Origin: an uncultured Actinomycetes bacterium
GTDB lineage: Bacteria > Actinomycetota > Acidimicrobiia > Acidimicrobiales > Acidimicrobilacustridaceae
Assembly: GCA_945957335.1 (NCBI GenBank)
Contig: CAMFLJ010000073.1
Location: 1 to 13,745 of the forward strand
DNA: 13,745 bases
Direction: 5' to 3'
In this document: positions 6,260 to 12,519 of the stretch, piece by piece
How positions within the stretch are numbered: position 1 is the first letter of the stretch
How the letters are laid out: each line of letters begins with the position of its first letter
Translations under genes and position numbers: made by a program
Notes under the pieces: generated by a model
What the model was told of the DNA's origin: nothing
Seen by the model: the letters and a program-made list of their open reading frames with translations, nothing else
The model's database searches: none

Positions 6260-7023
6260 CGCAGCAGGCCGCCGTCGACGTAGAGCGAGCGGCCGGTCAT
6301 GTAGCTCGACGCGTCGCTGGCGAGGAACAGCGCCGCGCCCACCAGGTCGTCGGGCTCGCCGAGGCGCCCGAACGCGTTCTGGGCGGCCATCTCGGCGACG
6401 AACGCCTCGCGCCGGGCCGGGTCGGTGGGGAGGATCATGTCGGTGGCCACCGAGCCGGGGACGAGCACGTTCACCCGCACGCCGCGCTCGGCCCACTCGC
6501 GGGCCATGGTGGTCGACCAGTTGGCCATGGCCGCCTTGGTGGCGCAGTAGGCGCCGATGCCCTCCATGGGCTGGGTGGCGCCCAGCGCGCCGATGTTGAT
6601 CACCGAGCCGTGGCCGCCGTCGGCCAGCGCGTCGAGGGCGGCGACGGTGAGGAAGAGCGGGCCCTTGAGGTTAACGGCGAGGAGCTGGTCGAGCTCGTCC
6701 ACGCTCACCCTGGTGGTGACGTGGGGGCGCAGCACACCGGCGTTGTTCACCAGCACGTCGAGGCGCCCGAAGCGCTCGAGGGCGGCGTCGACCAGCGGCT
6801 GGTGGGTGGTGCGGTCGGCCACGTCGCAGGCCACGGCCAGGCCCTGGCCGCCGGCGACGACGATCTCGCCCACGGTGGCCTCGCAGGCCACGACGTCGCG
6901 GGAGGCGGCCACCACGGCGGCCCCGGCCCCGGCCATGCCGACGGCGATCGCCCGGCCGATGCCGCGGCTGGCGCCGGTGACGACGGCGACGCGGCCGTCG
7001 AGGCGGAAGCGGTCGGTGCCCAT
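6256..7023 (-). CDS. SDR family oxidoreductase lacking the catalytic serine
   Basis: Classical SDR fold of 255 residues. TGASRGIG (16-23) is the cofactor loop. The second strand ends in AASRD (39-43), and Ser41-Arg42 favours NADP(H), unlike its two neighbours. NNAG is at 93-96, Asn118 is present (AVNLKG), and Tyr159 and Lys163 are in YCATK. The residue 13 before the Tyr, normally the catalytic Ser, is Ala146 (INIGALGA); the codons read GGC-GCG and are clear. SDRs without this Ser are often weak, or act in an altered way or as structural partners (family knowledge). The end YVDGGLLR is typical. The start ATG at 7023 has a GAGGGG ribosome site and lies 2 bp after the preceding stop. It is third in the crotonase/SDR/LysR operon. 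Confidence 0.88.
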   Translation of the reverse strand: MGTDRFRLDGRVAVVTGASRGIGRAIAVGMAGAGAAVVAASRDVVACEATVGEIVVAGGQGLAVACDVADRTTHQPLVDAALERFGRLDVLVNNAGVLRPHVTTRVSVDELDQLLAVNLKGPLFLTVAALDALADGGHGSVINIGALGATQPMEGIGAYCATKAAMANWSTTMAREWAERGVRVNVLVPGSVATDMILPTDPARREAFVAEMAAQNAFGRLGEPDDLVGAALFLASDASSYMTGRSLYVDGGLLR

Positions 7024-7025
7024 GC

Positions 7026-7784
7026 TCAGCCCCTCGGCTTGCCGGCGAGCACACCGCCGTCGGCGAAGAAGTCGGATCCGGTGCAGAAGGAAGAGGCGTC
7101 GGAGGCCAGGAAGGCCACGACCTCGGCGATCTCCTCGGGCCGACCCATGCGCCCCAGCGGGTAGCCGCCGTAGGCACGGTCGTAGTCGTCGTCGGTCCAG
7201 CCCTCGCGACGGGTCATCGCCGTGCGGGTCGGGCCGGGCACCACGCAGTTCACGCGGATGCCGAGGGGGCCCAGCTCGATGGCGGCCGTGCGGGTGAGGC
7301 CGCGCACGCCGAACTTGGAGGCGGTGTAGGCCGACATGCCCTCGCGGCCCTCGACCCCCTGGGGCGAGGCCAGGTTCACGATCGATCCGCCACCCCGGGC
7401 CTGCATCGCCGGCACCGCGGCCCGGATGCCGAGGAACACCGACAGCAGGTTGGTGTCGACGACCTTCCGGAAGGTGTCGACGTCGGTCTCGAGCAGCGGC
7501 TTCACCCGGATGATCCCGGCGTTGTTCACCAGCACGTCGAGGCCGCCGAAGCGCTCGACCGCGGTGGCCACCGCCGCCTCCCACGAGGCCTCGTCGGTGA
7601 CGTCGGCCTCGACGAACGCGGCCCGCTCGCCGAGCCCGGCCGCGGTGGCCTCGCCGTCGTCGGCGCGTCGGTCGACCATCACGACCGAGGCGCCACCGGC
7701 GACGAGCGCCGCGGCCGTGGCGGCACCGATGCCCCGGGCCGCGCCGGTGACGAGGCAGACCTTGCCGTCGACGGCGGCGCTCAC
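7026..7784 (-). CDS. SDR family oxidoreductase (NAD-type, full catalytic tetrad)
   Basis: Short-chain dehydrogenase of 252 residues with every expected element: TGAARGIG (13-20), Asp38 in VMVDRR favouring NAD(H), NNAG (87-90), Asn112 (DTNLLS), Ser140 (VNLASPQG), Tyr153 and Lys157 (YTASK), then VNCVVPGPTRTAM after the active site and FFADGGV near the end. It would interconvert a secondary alcohol and a ketone; the substrate is not readable. The start GTG at 7784 overlaps the stop of the crotonase-fold gene by GTGA, so it is second in the operon and translationally coupled. It is clearly diverged from the two SDRs that follow, so the trio is not a recent duplication. Confidence 0.9.
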   Translation of the reverse strand: MSAAVDGKVCLVTGAARGIGAATAAALVAGGASVVMVDRRADDGEATAAGLGERAAFVEADVTDEASWEAAVATAVERFGGLDVLVNNAGIIRVKPLLETDVDTFRKVVDTNLLSVFLGIRAAVPAMQARGGGSIVNLASPQGVEGREGMSAYTASKFGVRGLTRTAAIELGPLGIRVNCVVPGPTRTAMTRREGWTDDDYDRAYGGYPLGRMGRPEEIAEVVAFLASDASSFCTGSDFFADGGVLAGKPRG

Positions 7785-8539
7785 CGGGTGACCCCGCGGG
7801 TGCCCTCGACGAACGCGTCGCGGGCCTGGTCGCCGTCGCCGTGCAGGTTGAGCTCGTAGGTGAAGCCCTGCTCGAGGCGGTAGTTGCGCTGCAGGTCGAA
7901 CGGGTCGATCAGGTTGAGCGCCGTCTTGGCGGCGCGCACCACGCGGGGCCGCTTGGCGATGATCTTGAGGGCGGTGGCCATGGCCTCGTCGGCGAGCTCG
8001 TCGGGCTCGACGAGCCGGTAGACCGTGCCCCACTCGTGGAGCTGGGCGGCGGTGACCGGCTCGCAGGTGAGCACCATCTGGCGCAGCTTCATGGGCGGCA
8101 CCAGCTTGGCCAGGTGCGAGGCGCACCCGAGGGCGCCGTTGTCGACCTCCGGCAGGCCGAACCGGGCCCGGGTCGAGGCCACGAGGATGTCGCAGCTGCC
8201 CACGAGGCCCACGCCGAGGCCCATGCAGAAGTCGTTCACCGCGGCGATCGTCGGCACCGGGCAGGTGTAGATCGCCTCGAAGGCGGCGAAGCAGGCGGCG
8301 CCCGAGCCGAGCAGGTGCTCGAAGCCCTCGACCGACTGCATCTCCTTGATGTCGATGCCGGCGTTGAAGCCGCGGCCCTCGGCGGTGAGGACCACGGCCC
8401 TCACGTCGTCGCGGCGGCCGAGCTCGTGGAAGGTGTCGGCGATCTCCCACGTGTCGGCCACGGTGATGGCGTTCACCGGCGGGTGGCTCATGGCGACGAC
8501 GGCGACGCCCTCGGGGCTGACGGTGGTGCTGATGGTCAT
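7781..8539 (-). CDS. Crotonase-fold enzyme, EchA20-like ring-opening hydrolase candidate
   Basis: Enoyl-CoA hydratase/isomerase superfamily protein of 252 residues, first gene of the minus operon. The first oxyanion-hole strand is EGRGFNAGIDIKEM (54-67) and the second is in VNDFCMGLGVGLVGSCD (101-117). Of the two crotonase glutamates, the first position is Gly111 and the second is kept as Glu131 (FGLPEV), so simple enoyl-CoA hydration is unlikely. The pattern, plus the C-terminal YRLEQGFTYELNLHG, resembles my memory of mycobacterial EchA20, which hydrolytically opens the last-but-one steroid ring as a CoA thioester. That match was not computed. The IpdF-like SDR in the same operon agrees with it. 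The ATG at 8539 has no strong Shine-Dalgarno. It is transcribed divergently from 8663, with an operator cluster between. Confidence 0.85.
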   Translation of the reverse strand: MTISTTVSPEGVAVVAMSHPPVNAITVADTWEIADTFHELGRRDDVRAVVLTAEGRGFNAGIDIKEMQSVEGFEHLLGSGAACFAAFEAIYTCPVPTIAAVNDFCMGLGVGLVGSCDILVASTRARFGLPEVDNGALGCASHLAKLVPPMKLRQMVLTCEPVTAAQLHEWGTVYRLVEPDELADEAMATALKIIAKRPRVVRAAKTALNLIDPFDLQRNYRLEQGFTYELNLHGDGDQARDAFVEGTRGVTR

Positions 8540-8561
8540 GGCCACAGCTTCGCCCGTGGCA

Positions 8562-8617
8562 GCCGATCGGTCACCCGCCGATCGCGGCGGTTCCATCGGC
8601 GCGGCCGATCGATCGGC
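8562..8617. promoter_or_regulatory. Operator-like cluster of GCCGAT/ATCGGC half-sites between divergent genes
   Basis: Within 56 bp the hexamer GCCGAT occurs at 8562, 8577 and 8604, and its complement ATCGGC at 8595 and 8612, with ATCGGT at 8566. They combine into CCGATCGG (8563-8570), CCGCCG-ATCG-CGGCGG (8575-8590), ATCGGC-GCG-GCCGAT (8595-8609) and the perfect 14-bp palindrome GCCGATCGATCGGC (8604-8617). ATC-N9-GAT within 8595-8609 fits a LysR-type box. The cluster lies between the start codons at 8539 (-) and 8663 (+), so one regulator could control both directions. Function is inferred from symmetry and position. Confidence 0.65.
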
Positions 8618-8647
8618 GCTGTGATAGCCAACGGGCGCCGTGTCCAC

Positions 8648-8658
8648 CGGAGGGGGAG
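8648..8658 (+). promoter_or_regulatory. Strong ribosome binding site of the EthD-like gene
   Basis: CGGAGGGGGAG ends 4 bases before the ATG at 8663 and fixes that start in a frame that stays open far upstream. The same 11 bases precede the monooxygenase gene at 9600-9610. Confidence 0.8.
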
Positions 8659-8662
8659 TGGG

Positions 8663-9532
8663 ATGACCGACCAGACCGAGGCGCCCGTCGTCGACGAGGC
8701 CTACCGCCGGCTGCCGACCGAGGGGCCGATCGCGCCCGACCTCGGGGCCGCCCTGCTCACCTGGGTCGAGCCCACCGAGGAGCACGTGGTGGCCTACAAC
8801 CGGTGGTACGAGGACGACCACTTCATCACCGGCGCCATGTCGATGCCGTGGATGTTCTCGGGCCGCCGGTTCGTGGCCCCCACGTGGCTCCAGCCGCTCC
8901 GGGGCCCGGCCGACCAGACCGTCGCCGACCCGATCGAGGCCGGCAAGTACATCGCCGTCTACTGGGTGAACGGTGGTCGCCTCGCCGATCACGAGCAGTG
9001 GTCGCTCGGCACCAACTACCGCCTCCACGCCGAGGGCCGGGGCAGCTGCCGCGGGCCCGGCAACGACCCGCTCGAGGAGCGGCGCCACGTGTTCACCGCG
9101 TTCGCCGACCACCTCGGTTCGTCGTACCGCGACGACGCGGTGCCCCGCGACGTCCACACCCTCCTGCAGCCCTACCGGGGCATGGTCATCGAGATGATCG
9201 AGGCCCCCGACGGCGACCGTGCCGCCCTCGACCGGTGGCTCGCCGACGAGCACCTGCCGGGCGTGCTCGGTGGCCCCGTGGCGGTCACCGTGCGCTTCGC
9301 GCCGCGGCCCCTGCCCAAGGACCGCCTCGCCCACGTGAAGGAGGTCGACGGCGTCGAGCGCATGGTCGTGCTGCTCCACTTCCTCGAGGACGACCCTCGC
9401 GGCTGCTGGGACGAGCGCTTCGCCCCGACGGCCGAGCGCCTGGACGCCGGTGGGGTGGGCCGACTGGCCATCCAGGCCGCCTTCGTGCCCACGATCCACG
9501 GCACCGACACCTACACCGACGAGCTCTTCTGA
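8663..9532 (+). CDS. Uncharacterised protein with two EthD-like (dimeric alpha/beta-barrel) halves
   Basis: I do not recognise a named family for this 289-residue protein. Each half carries an EthD-like signature: in the first, ALLTWVEP (30-37) is followed by YNRWYEDDHF (45-54); in the second, GMVIEMIEAP (173-182) is followed by LDRWLADEHLP (189-199). EthD-type domains are small ferredoxin-like folds that pair into barrels and often act as cyclases, isomerases, small oxygenases or helper proteins next to ring-degrading oxidases (family knowledge). Here one chain could form the barrel alone. The protein is rich in Trp and His, with MPWMFSGRRFVAPTW (61-75) and a conserved-looking NYRLHAEGRG (118-127). 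There is no signal peptide or membrane helix. The ATG at 8663 has a strong ribosome site. It lies 84 bp before the flavin monooxygenase, suggesting a joint role; a substrate-binding or product-rearranging partner is my guess. Confidence 0.8.
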   Translation: MTDQTEAPVVDEAYRRLPTEGPIAPDLGAALLTWVEPTEEHVVAYNRWYEDDHFITGAMSMPWMFSGRRFVAPTWLQPLRGPADQTVADPIEAGKYIAVYWVNGGRLADHEQWSLGTNYRLHAEGRGSCRGPGNDPLEERRHVFTAFADHLGSSYRDDAVPRDVHTLLQPYRGMVIEMIEAPDGDRAALDRWLADEHLPGVLGGPVAVTVRFAPRPLPKDRLAHVKEVDGVERMVVLLHFLEDDPRGCWDERFAPTAERLDAGGVGRLAIQAAFVPTIHGTDTYTDELF

Positions 9533-9542
9533 CGGTCCGTTA

Positions 9543-9573
9543 GAAACCGCCCGGCCGCGCCGGGTACGGTTTC
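9543..9573. repeat. Hairpin between the EthD-like gene and the monooxygenase
   Basis: GAAACCG (9543-9549) pairs with CGGTTTC (9567-9573), and inside it CCCGG (9550-9554) pairs with CCGGG (9560-9564) around CCGCG, with TA bulged on the right. The 12-bp stem begins 10 bases after the upstream stop codon and could attenuate or end transcription, or bind a repressor. No T-tract follows. Confidence 0.55.
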
Positions 9574-9599
9574 GCCGCTGGTTCGCGTGGCGCGGCCGG

Positions 9600-9610
9600 C
9601 GGAGGGGGAG
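9600..9610 (+). promoter_or_regulatory. Strong ribosome binding site of the monooxygenase
   Basis: CGGAGGGGGAG ends 6 bases before the GTG at 9617, supporting that start over upstream codons in the same frame. It is identical to the site before 8663. Confidence 0.8.
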
Positions 9611-9616
9611 ACCTCA

Positions 9617-11500
9617 GTGTCCGAGAACGAGACCGTGGACCGTGCGTTCATCCGACGGGGCCTCGAGCTGGCCGACCTGAACGCCGTGCGGGTTGCGCTC
9701 TACCAGCAGACCCACGATCCCGAGCTGCTGGATCTGCCGAAGGCGATCGAGCTCACCGACGAGCAGAAGACCCTGCTCATCGACAAGGCCGCCGACTGGT
9801 TGGTCGAGAACGGCGGGCCCAAGAAGGTCGAGGAGCCCCCGTTCGACGAGCTGCGGTTCCTCATGAACCTGGCCACCAAGGAGGACATGGGCGACCTCGA
9901 GTTCGAGGCCCGCCGTGAGCTCCCCGCCTTCCGCGACTTCCCGTTCATGACCCAGTGGGACGAGCGCGACAAGCCCGAGATCCCCGAGGGCTTCATGGTC
10001 GCCATCATCGGCAGCGGCTTCAGCGGCATCGCCTGCGGCGTGCAGATGGAGCAGCTCGGCATCCCCTACACGGTGATCGAGCGCCGCCCCGAGCCGGGCG
10101 GCACCTGGAGCGTCAACCGCTACCCCGACATCCGCGTCGACACCATCTCGATCACCTACGAGTACAACTTCGAGAAGGAGTACCGCTGGAGCGAGTACTT
10201 CGGCCGGGGCGCCGAGGTGCGCTCCTACCTCGAGCACGTCGCCGAGAAGAACGGCGTCAAGGCCAACACCCGCTACAGCCACGAGCTGCGCAAGGCCACC
10301 TGGAACTCCGAGCGCCACCTCTGGGAGCTCGAGCTCGACTCGCCCGACGGGCTGGTCACCATGGACGCCAACTACGTGATCGGCGCCCACGGCACCTTCG
10401 CCAACCCGAAGTTCCCGAACTTCGAGGGCCAGGACGACTTCGAGGGCCAGATCCTCCACCCGGCCCGCTGGCCCGAGGACTTCTCGGCCAAGGGCAAGCG
10501 CGTGGGCGTCGTGGGCAACGGCTCCACGGGCGTGCAGCTGCTGGCCCGCATCGCGGAGGAGGCCGATCAGGTCTACGTCTTCCAGCGCACCCCGCAGTGG
10601 ATCAGCCCGCGCGAGAAGTACGGGGCCCCGTTCGAGCCCGAGGTGCTCTGGCTGCTCGACAACTTCCCGGGCTACTGGAACTGGTGGCGCTACATGGCCA
10701 TCGCCGCCCTGTTCGGCACCCACGGCTTCATCCTCCCCGACGAGGAGTGGGTGGCCAACGGCGGCAAGTTCAACCCGATGAACGACCAGCTGCGCGCCGA
10801 CCTCACCGCGTACATCGAGAACCAGGTGAACGGCGACCCCGAGCTGATGGCGAAGCTCGTCCCCGACTACGCCCCGTTCTCGCGGCGGCCGGTGGTCGAC
10901 AACGGCTGGTACAAGGCGCTCACCCGCGACAACGTCGAGCTCGTCACCGAGGGCATCGACCACATGACCCCCACCGGCATCGTCACCGCCGAGGGCAAGC
11001 TGCTCGACGTCGACGTGCTCATCACCGCCACCGGCTTCGAGGTCATGCGCTACCTCTGGCCTGCCGACTACATCGGCAAGGACGGCACGAGCATCCACGA
11101 CTACTGGTCGACCGACGGCCCCCGCGCCTACCTGTCGATGATGGTCCCGAACTACCCGAACATGTTCATGCTCTACGGGCCGAACTCGCAGCCGCTCTCC
11201 GGCGGCACCGGCCTGCCGATCTGGTACGTGATCTGGTCGGCCTACGCCGCCCAGTGCATCAAGCGCCAGCTCACCGAGGGCAAGAGCGAGGTCGAGGTCA
11301 AGGTCGAGGCCTACGAGCAGTACAACAAGGACCTCGACGCCGAGGCGTCGACCCTCCTGCTGCTCCAGGACGAGGGTGCGCCCGACAAGAACTACTACGT
11401 GAACGAGTTCGGCCGCCTCCAGGTCAACGCCCCCTGGTACGGCCCCGAGTTCCACCGTCTCTGCACCGAGATCAACTGGGACGACCTCGAGCTCCGCTGA
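9617..11500 (+). CDS. Baeyer-Villiger-type flavin monooxygenase with N-terminal extension (HAPMO-like)
   Basis: FAD- and NADPH-dependent class B monooxygenase of 627 residues; such enzymes insert oxygen beside a ketone to give an ester or lactone. The FAD Rossmann loop is GSGFSG (132-137), with ERRPEPGGTW (155-164) after it. The BVMO fingerprint FxGxxxHxxxW is intact as FEGQILHPARW (275-285). The second Rossmann loop for NADPH is GNGSTG (300-305), followed by FQRTPQWI. The first about 125 residues are an extension of the kind seen in 4-hydroxyacetophenone monooxygenase-like BVMOs. The segment usually read as RYPGxxxD is RYPDIRVD (168-175), with Asp for Gly. The GTG at 9617 is set by a strong ribosome site. 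It follows the EthD-like gene and converges on the luciferase-like gene. Lysine and asparagine are more frequent than in the neighbouring proteins. The substrate is unknown; a cyclic ketone would suit the context. Confidence 0.92.
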   Translation: MSENETVDRAFIRRGLELADLNAVRVALYQQTHDPELLDLPKAIELTDEQKTLLIDKAADWLVENGGPKKVEEPPFDELRFLMNLATKEDMGDLEFEARRELPAFRDFPFMTQWDERDKPEIPEGFMVAIIGSGFSGIACGVQMEQLGIPYTVIERRPEPGGTWSVNRYPDIRVDTISITYEYNFEKEYRWSEYFGRGAEVRSYLEHVAEKNGVKANTRYSHELRKATWNSERHLWELELDSPDGLVTMDANYVIGAHGTFANPKFPNFEGQDDFEGQILHPARWPEDFSAKGKRVGVVGNGSTGVQLLARIAEEADQVYVFQRTPQWISPREKYGAPFEPEVLWLLDNFPGYWNWWRYMAIAALFGTHGFILPDEEWVANGGKFNPMNDQLRADLTAYIENQVNGDPELMAKLVPDYAPFSRRPVVDNGWYKALTRDNVELVTEGIDHMTPTGIVTAEGKLLDVDVLITATGFEVMRYLWPADYIGKDGTSIHDYWSTDGPRAYLSMMVPNYPNMFMLYGPNSQPLSGGTGLPIWYVIWSAYAAQCIKRQLTEGKSEVEVKVEAYEQYNKDLDAEASTLLLLQDEGAPDKNYYVNEFGRLQVNAPWYGPEFHRLCTEINWDDLELR

Positions 11501-11541
11501 GCGGACCTCGTCGCCCCACCTCCGTCACCCGGCTCCGGCGC

Positions 11542-11563
11542 CGTGCGGGCTCAGCCCCGCACG
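11542..11563. terminator. Bidirectional hairpin between convergent genes, stop codon in the loop
   Basis: CGTGCGGG (11542-11549) pairs perfectly with CCCGCACG (11556-11563) around CTCAGC. It lies 41 bp after the monooxygenase stop, and the minus-strand stop codon (11551-11553) is in its loop. Both operons point into it, so a terminator role is likely, though no T-tract follows on either side. Confidence 0.6.
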
Positions 11564-12519
11564 ATGCCGGGGTCGAGTGCTGTCTGGAGCCGGTCGATCA
11601 GTGAGCCGTAGCGGCGCTGCACCTCGCCGGCGAGGTCGTCCTCGTCGGCGATGATCGTGAAGGTCTCGAGCATGTCGTCGGTGACGGCCTCGCCCATGGC
11701 GGCCCAGTCGCCCTCCTTCGAGCGGCGGGTGAGCTCCTCGCCGATGCCCTCCCAGCCGTGGTGCTGGAGGACGCCCCGGTAGGCGGGGGTCGAGCCGTAG
11801 AACGACAGCGTCGTGCGGGCGCCGGCGATGCGGGCGTCGAGGTCGGGGCCCTTCACCACCGCCATCAGCGGCAGGCTCACCTCGATGTCGGCGCGGGTGC
11901 GACCGGCGGCGGCGAGGCCGGCCTCGAGGTTGGGCACGGTGACGTCGCGGAAGTAGTCGGGCGTGGTGAAGCCGTGGGAGAAGAACCCGTCGGCCACCTC
12001 ACCCGCCACCCGGGTCATGGCCGGTCCGACGCCGGCGAGGAACACGCGCGGCGTGCCGAACGGGTTCGGGCCGTGGTCGAACATCGGGGTCATGAGGGTG
12101 TGGCTGTAGAACTCGCCCTCGAAGTGCAGCGGGGTGCCCTCGTCCCACGCCGCCCAGATGGCCCTCATGGCGGCGATGAACTCGCGCATGCGGGCCGCGG
12201 GCTGCGACCACGGCATCGAGAACCGGCGGGTGACGTGGGCCTTGATCTGGCTGCCGAGGCCCAGCACGAAGCGGCCCTCCGACAGGCGGTGCAGGTCGGA
12301 GGTGGTCACCGCCACTGTCATCGGGTTGCGGGCGAACGCCACGGCGATGCCGGTGAAGAGGTCGACCCGCTCGGTGGCGGCCGCTCCGAATGCGGCGGGC
12401 AGGAACGGGTCGTGGGCGACCTCCGGGAACAGGACGCCGTCGTAGCCGCCCTGCTCGGCGGCCGCGGCCGACGGGCCGGCGGTGGCCAGCCCGTCGTTCA
12501 CGATGACGTCGACCTTCAC
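11551..12519 (-). CDS. Luciferase-like (LLM-class) F420-dependent oxidoreductase
   Basis: TIM-barrel oxidoreductase of 322 residues, resembling the TIGR03617 (MSMEG_2256) F420-dependent group. The N-terminus MKVDVIVND leads into GGYDGVLFPEVAHDPFLP (24-41), the usual first cofactor-side strand. RNPMTVAVTTSDLHRLSEGR (64-83) followed by FVLGLGSQIKAHVTRRF (84-100) is the diagnostic LLM motif, and PRVFLAGVGPAMTRVAGEVADG lies in the middle of the chain. Members use reduced F420 (sometimes FMN) to reduce or oxidise varied substrates, often in lipid or steroid breakdown in actinobacteria (family knowledge). The start GTG at 12519 overlaps the stop of the basic-tail gene (GTGA), implying coupled translation. 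With the split-barrel protein at 2238 it gives two F420-type enzymes in the window, but its partner in a pathway is not readable. Confidence 0.9.
   Translation of the reverse strand: MKVDVIVNDGLATAGPSAAAAEQGGYDGVLFPEVAHDPFLPAAFGAAATERVDLFTGIAVAFARNPMTVAVTTSDLHRLSEGRFVLGLGSQIKAHVTRRFSMPWSQPAARMREFIAAMRAIWAAWDEGTPLHFEGEFYSHTLMTPMFDHGPNPFGTPRVFLAGVGPAMTRVAGEVADGFFSHGFTTPDYFRDVTVPNLEAGLAAAGRTRADIEVSLPLMAVVKGPDLDARIAGARTTLSFYGSTPAYRGVLQHHGWEGIGEELTRRSKEGDWAAMGEAVTDDMLETFTIIADEDDLAGEVQRRYGSLIDRLQTALDPGIVRG

Noticed and set aside
8540..9499. N-terminal extension of the crotonase-fold gene into the region antisense to the EthD-like gene
   Set aside because: No family similarity before the ATG at 8539, and the extension would cover the operator cluster and the opposite gene.
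9541..9573. KstR-type steroid regulator site suggested by TAGAAACCG and CGGTTTC
   Set aside because: The arms are 17 bases apart and lack the AACNNGTT core; it is better described as a hairpin.
9614..11455. Very long open frame antisense to the monooxygenase
   Set aside because: Its composition (Val, Gly, Leu, His, Asp repeats) is the usual shadow of GC-rich codons, and the sense frame has complete BVMO motifs.
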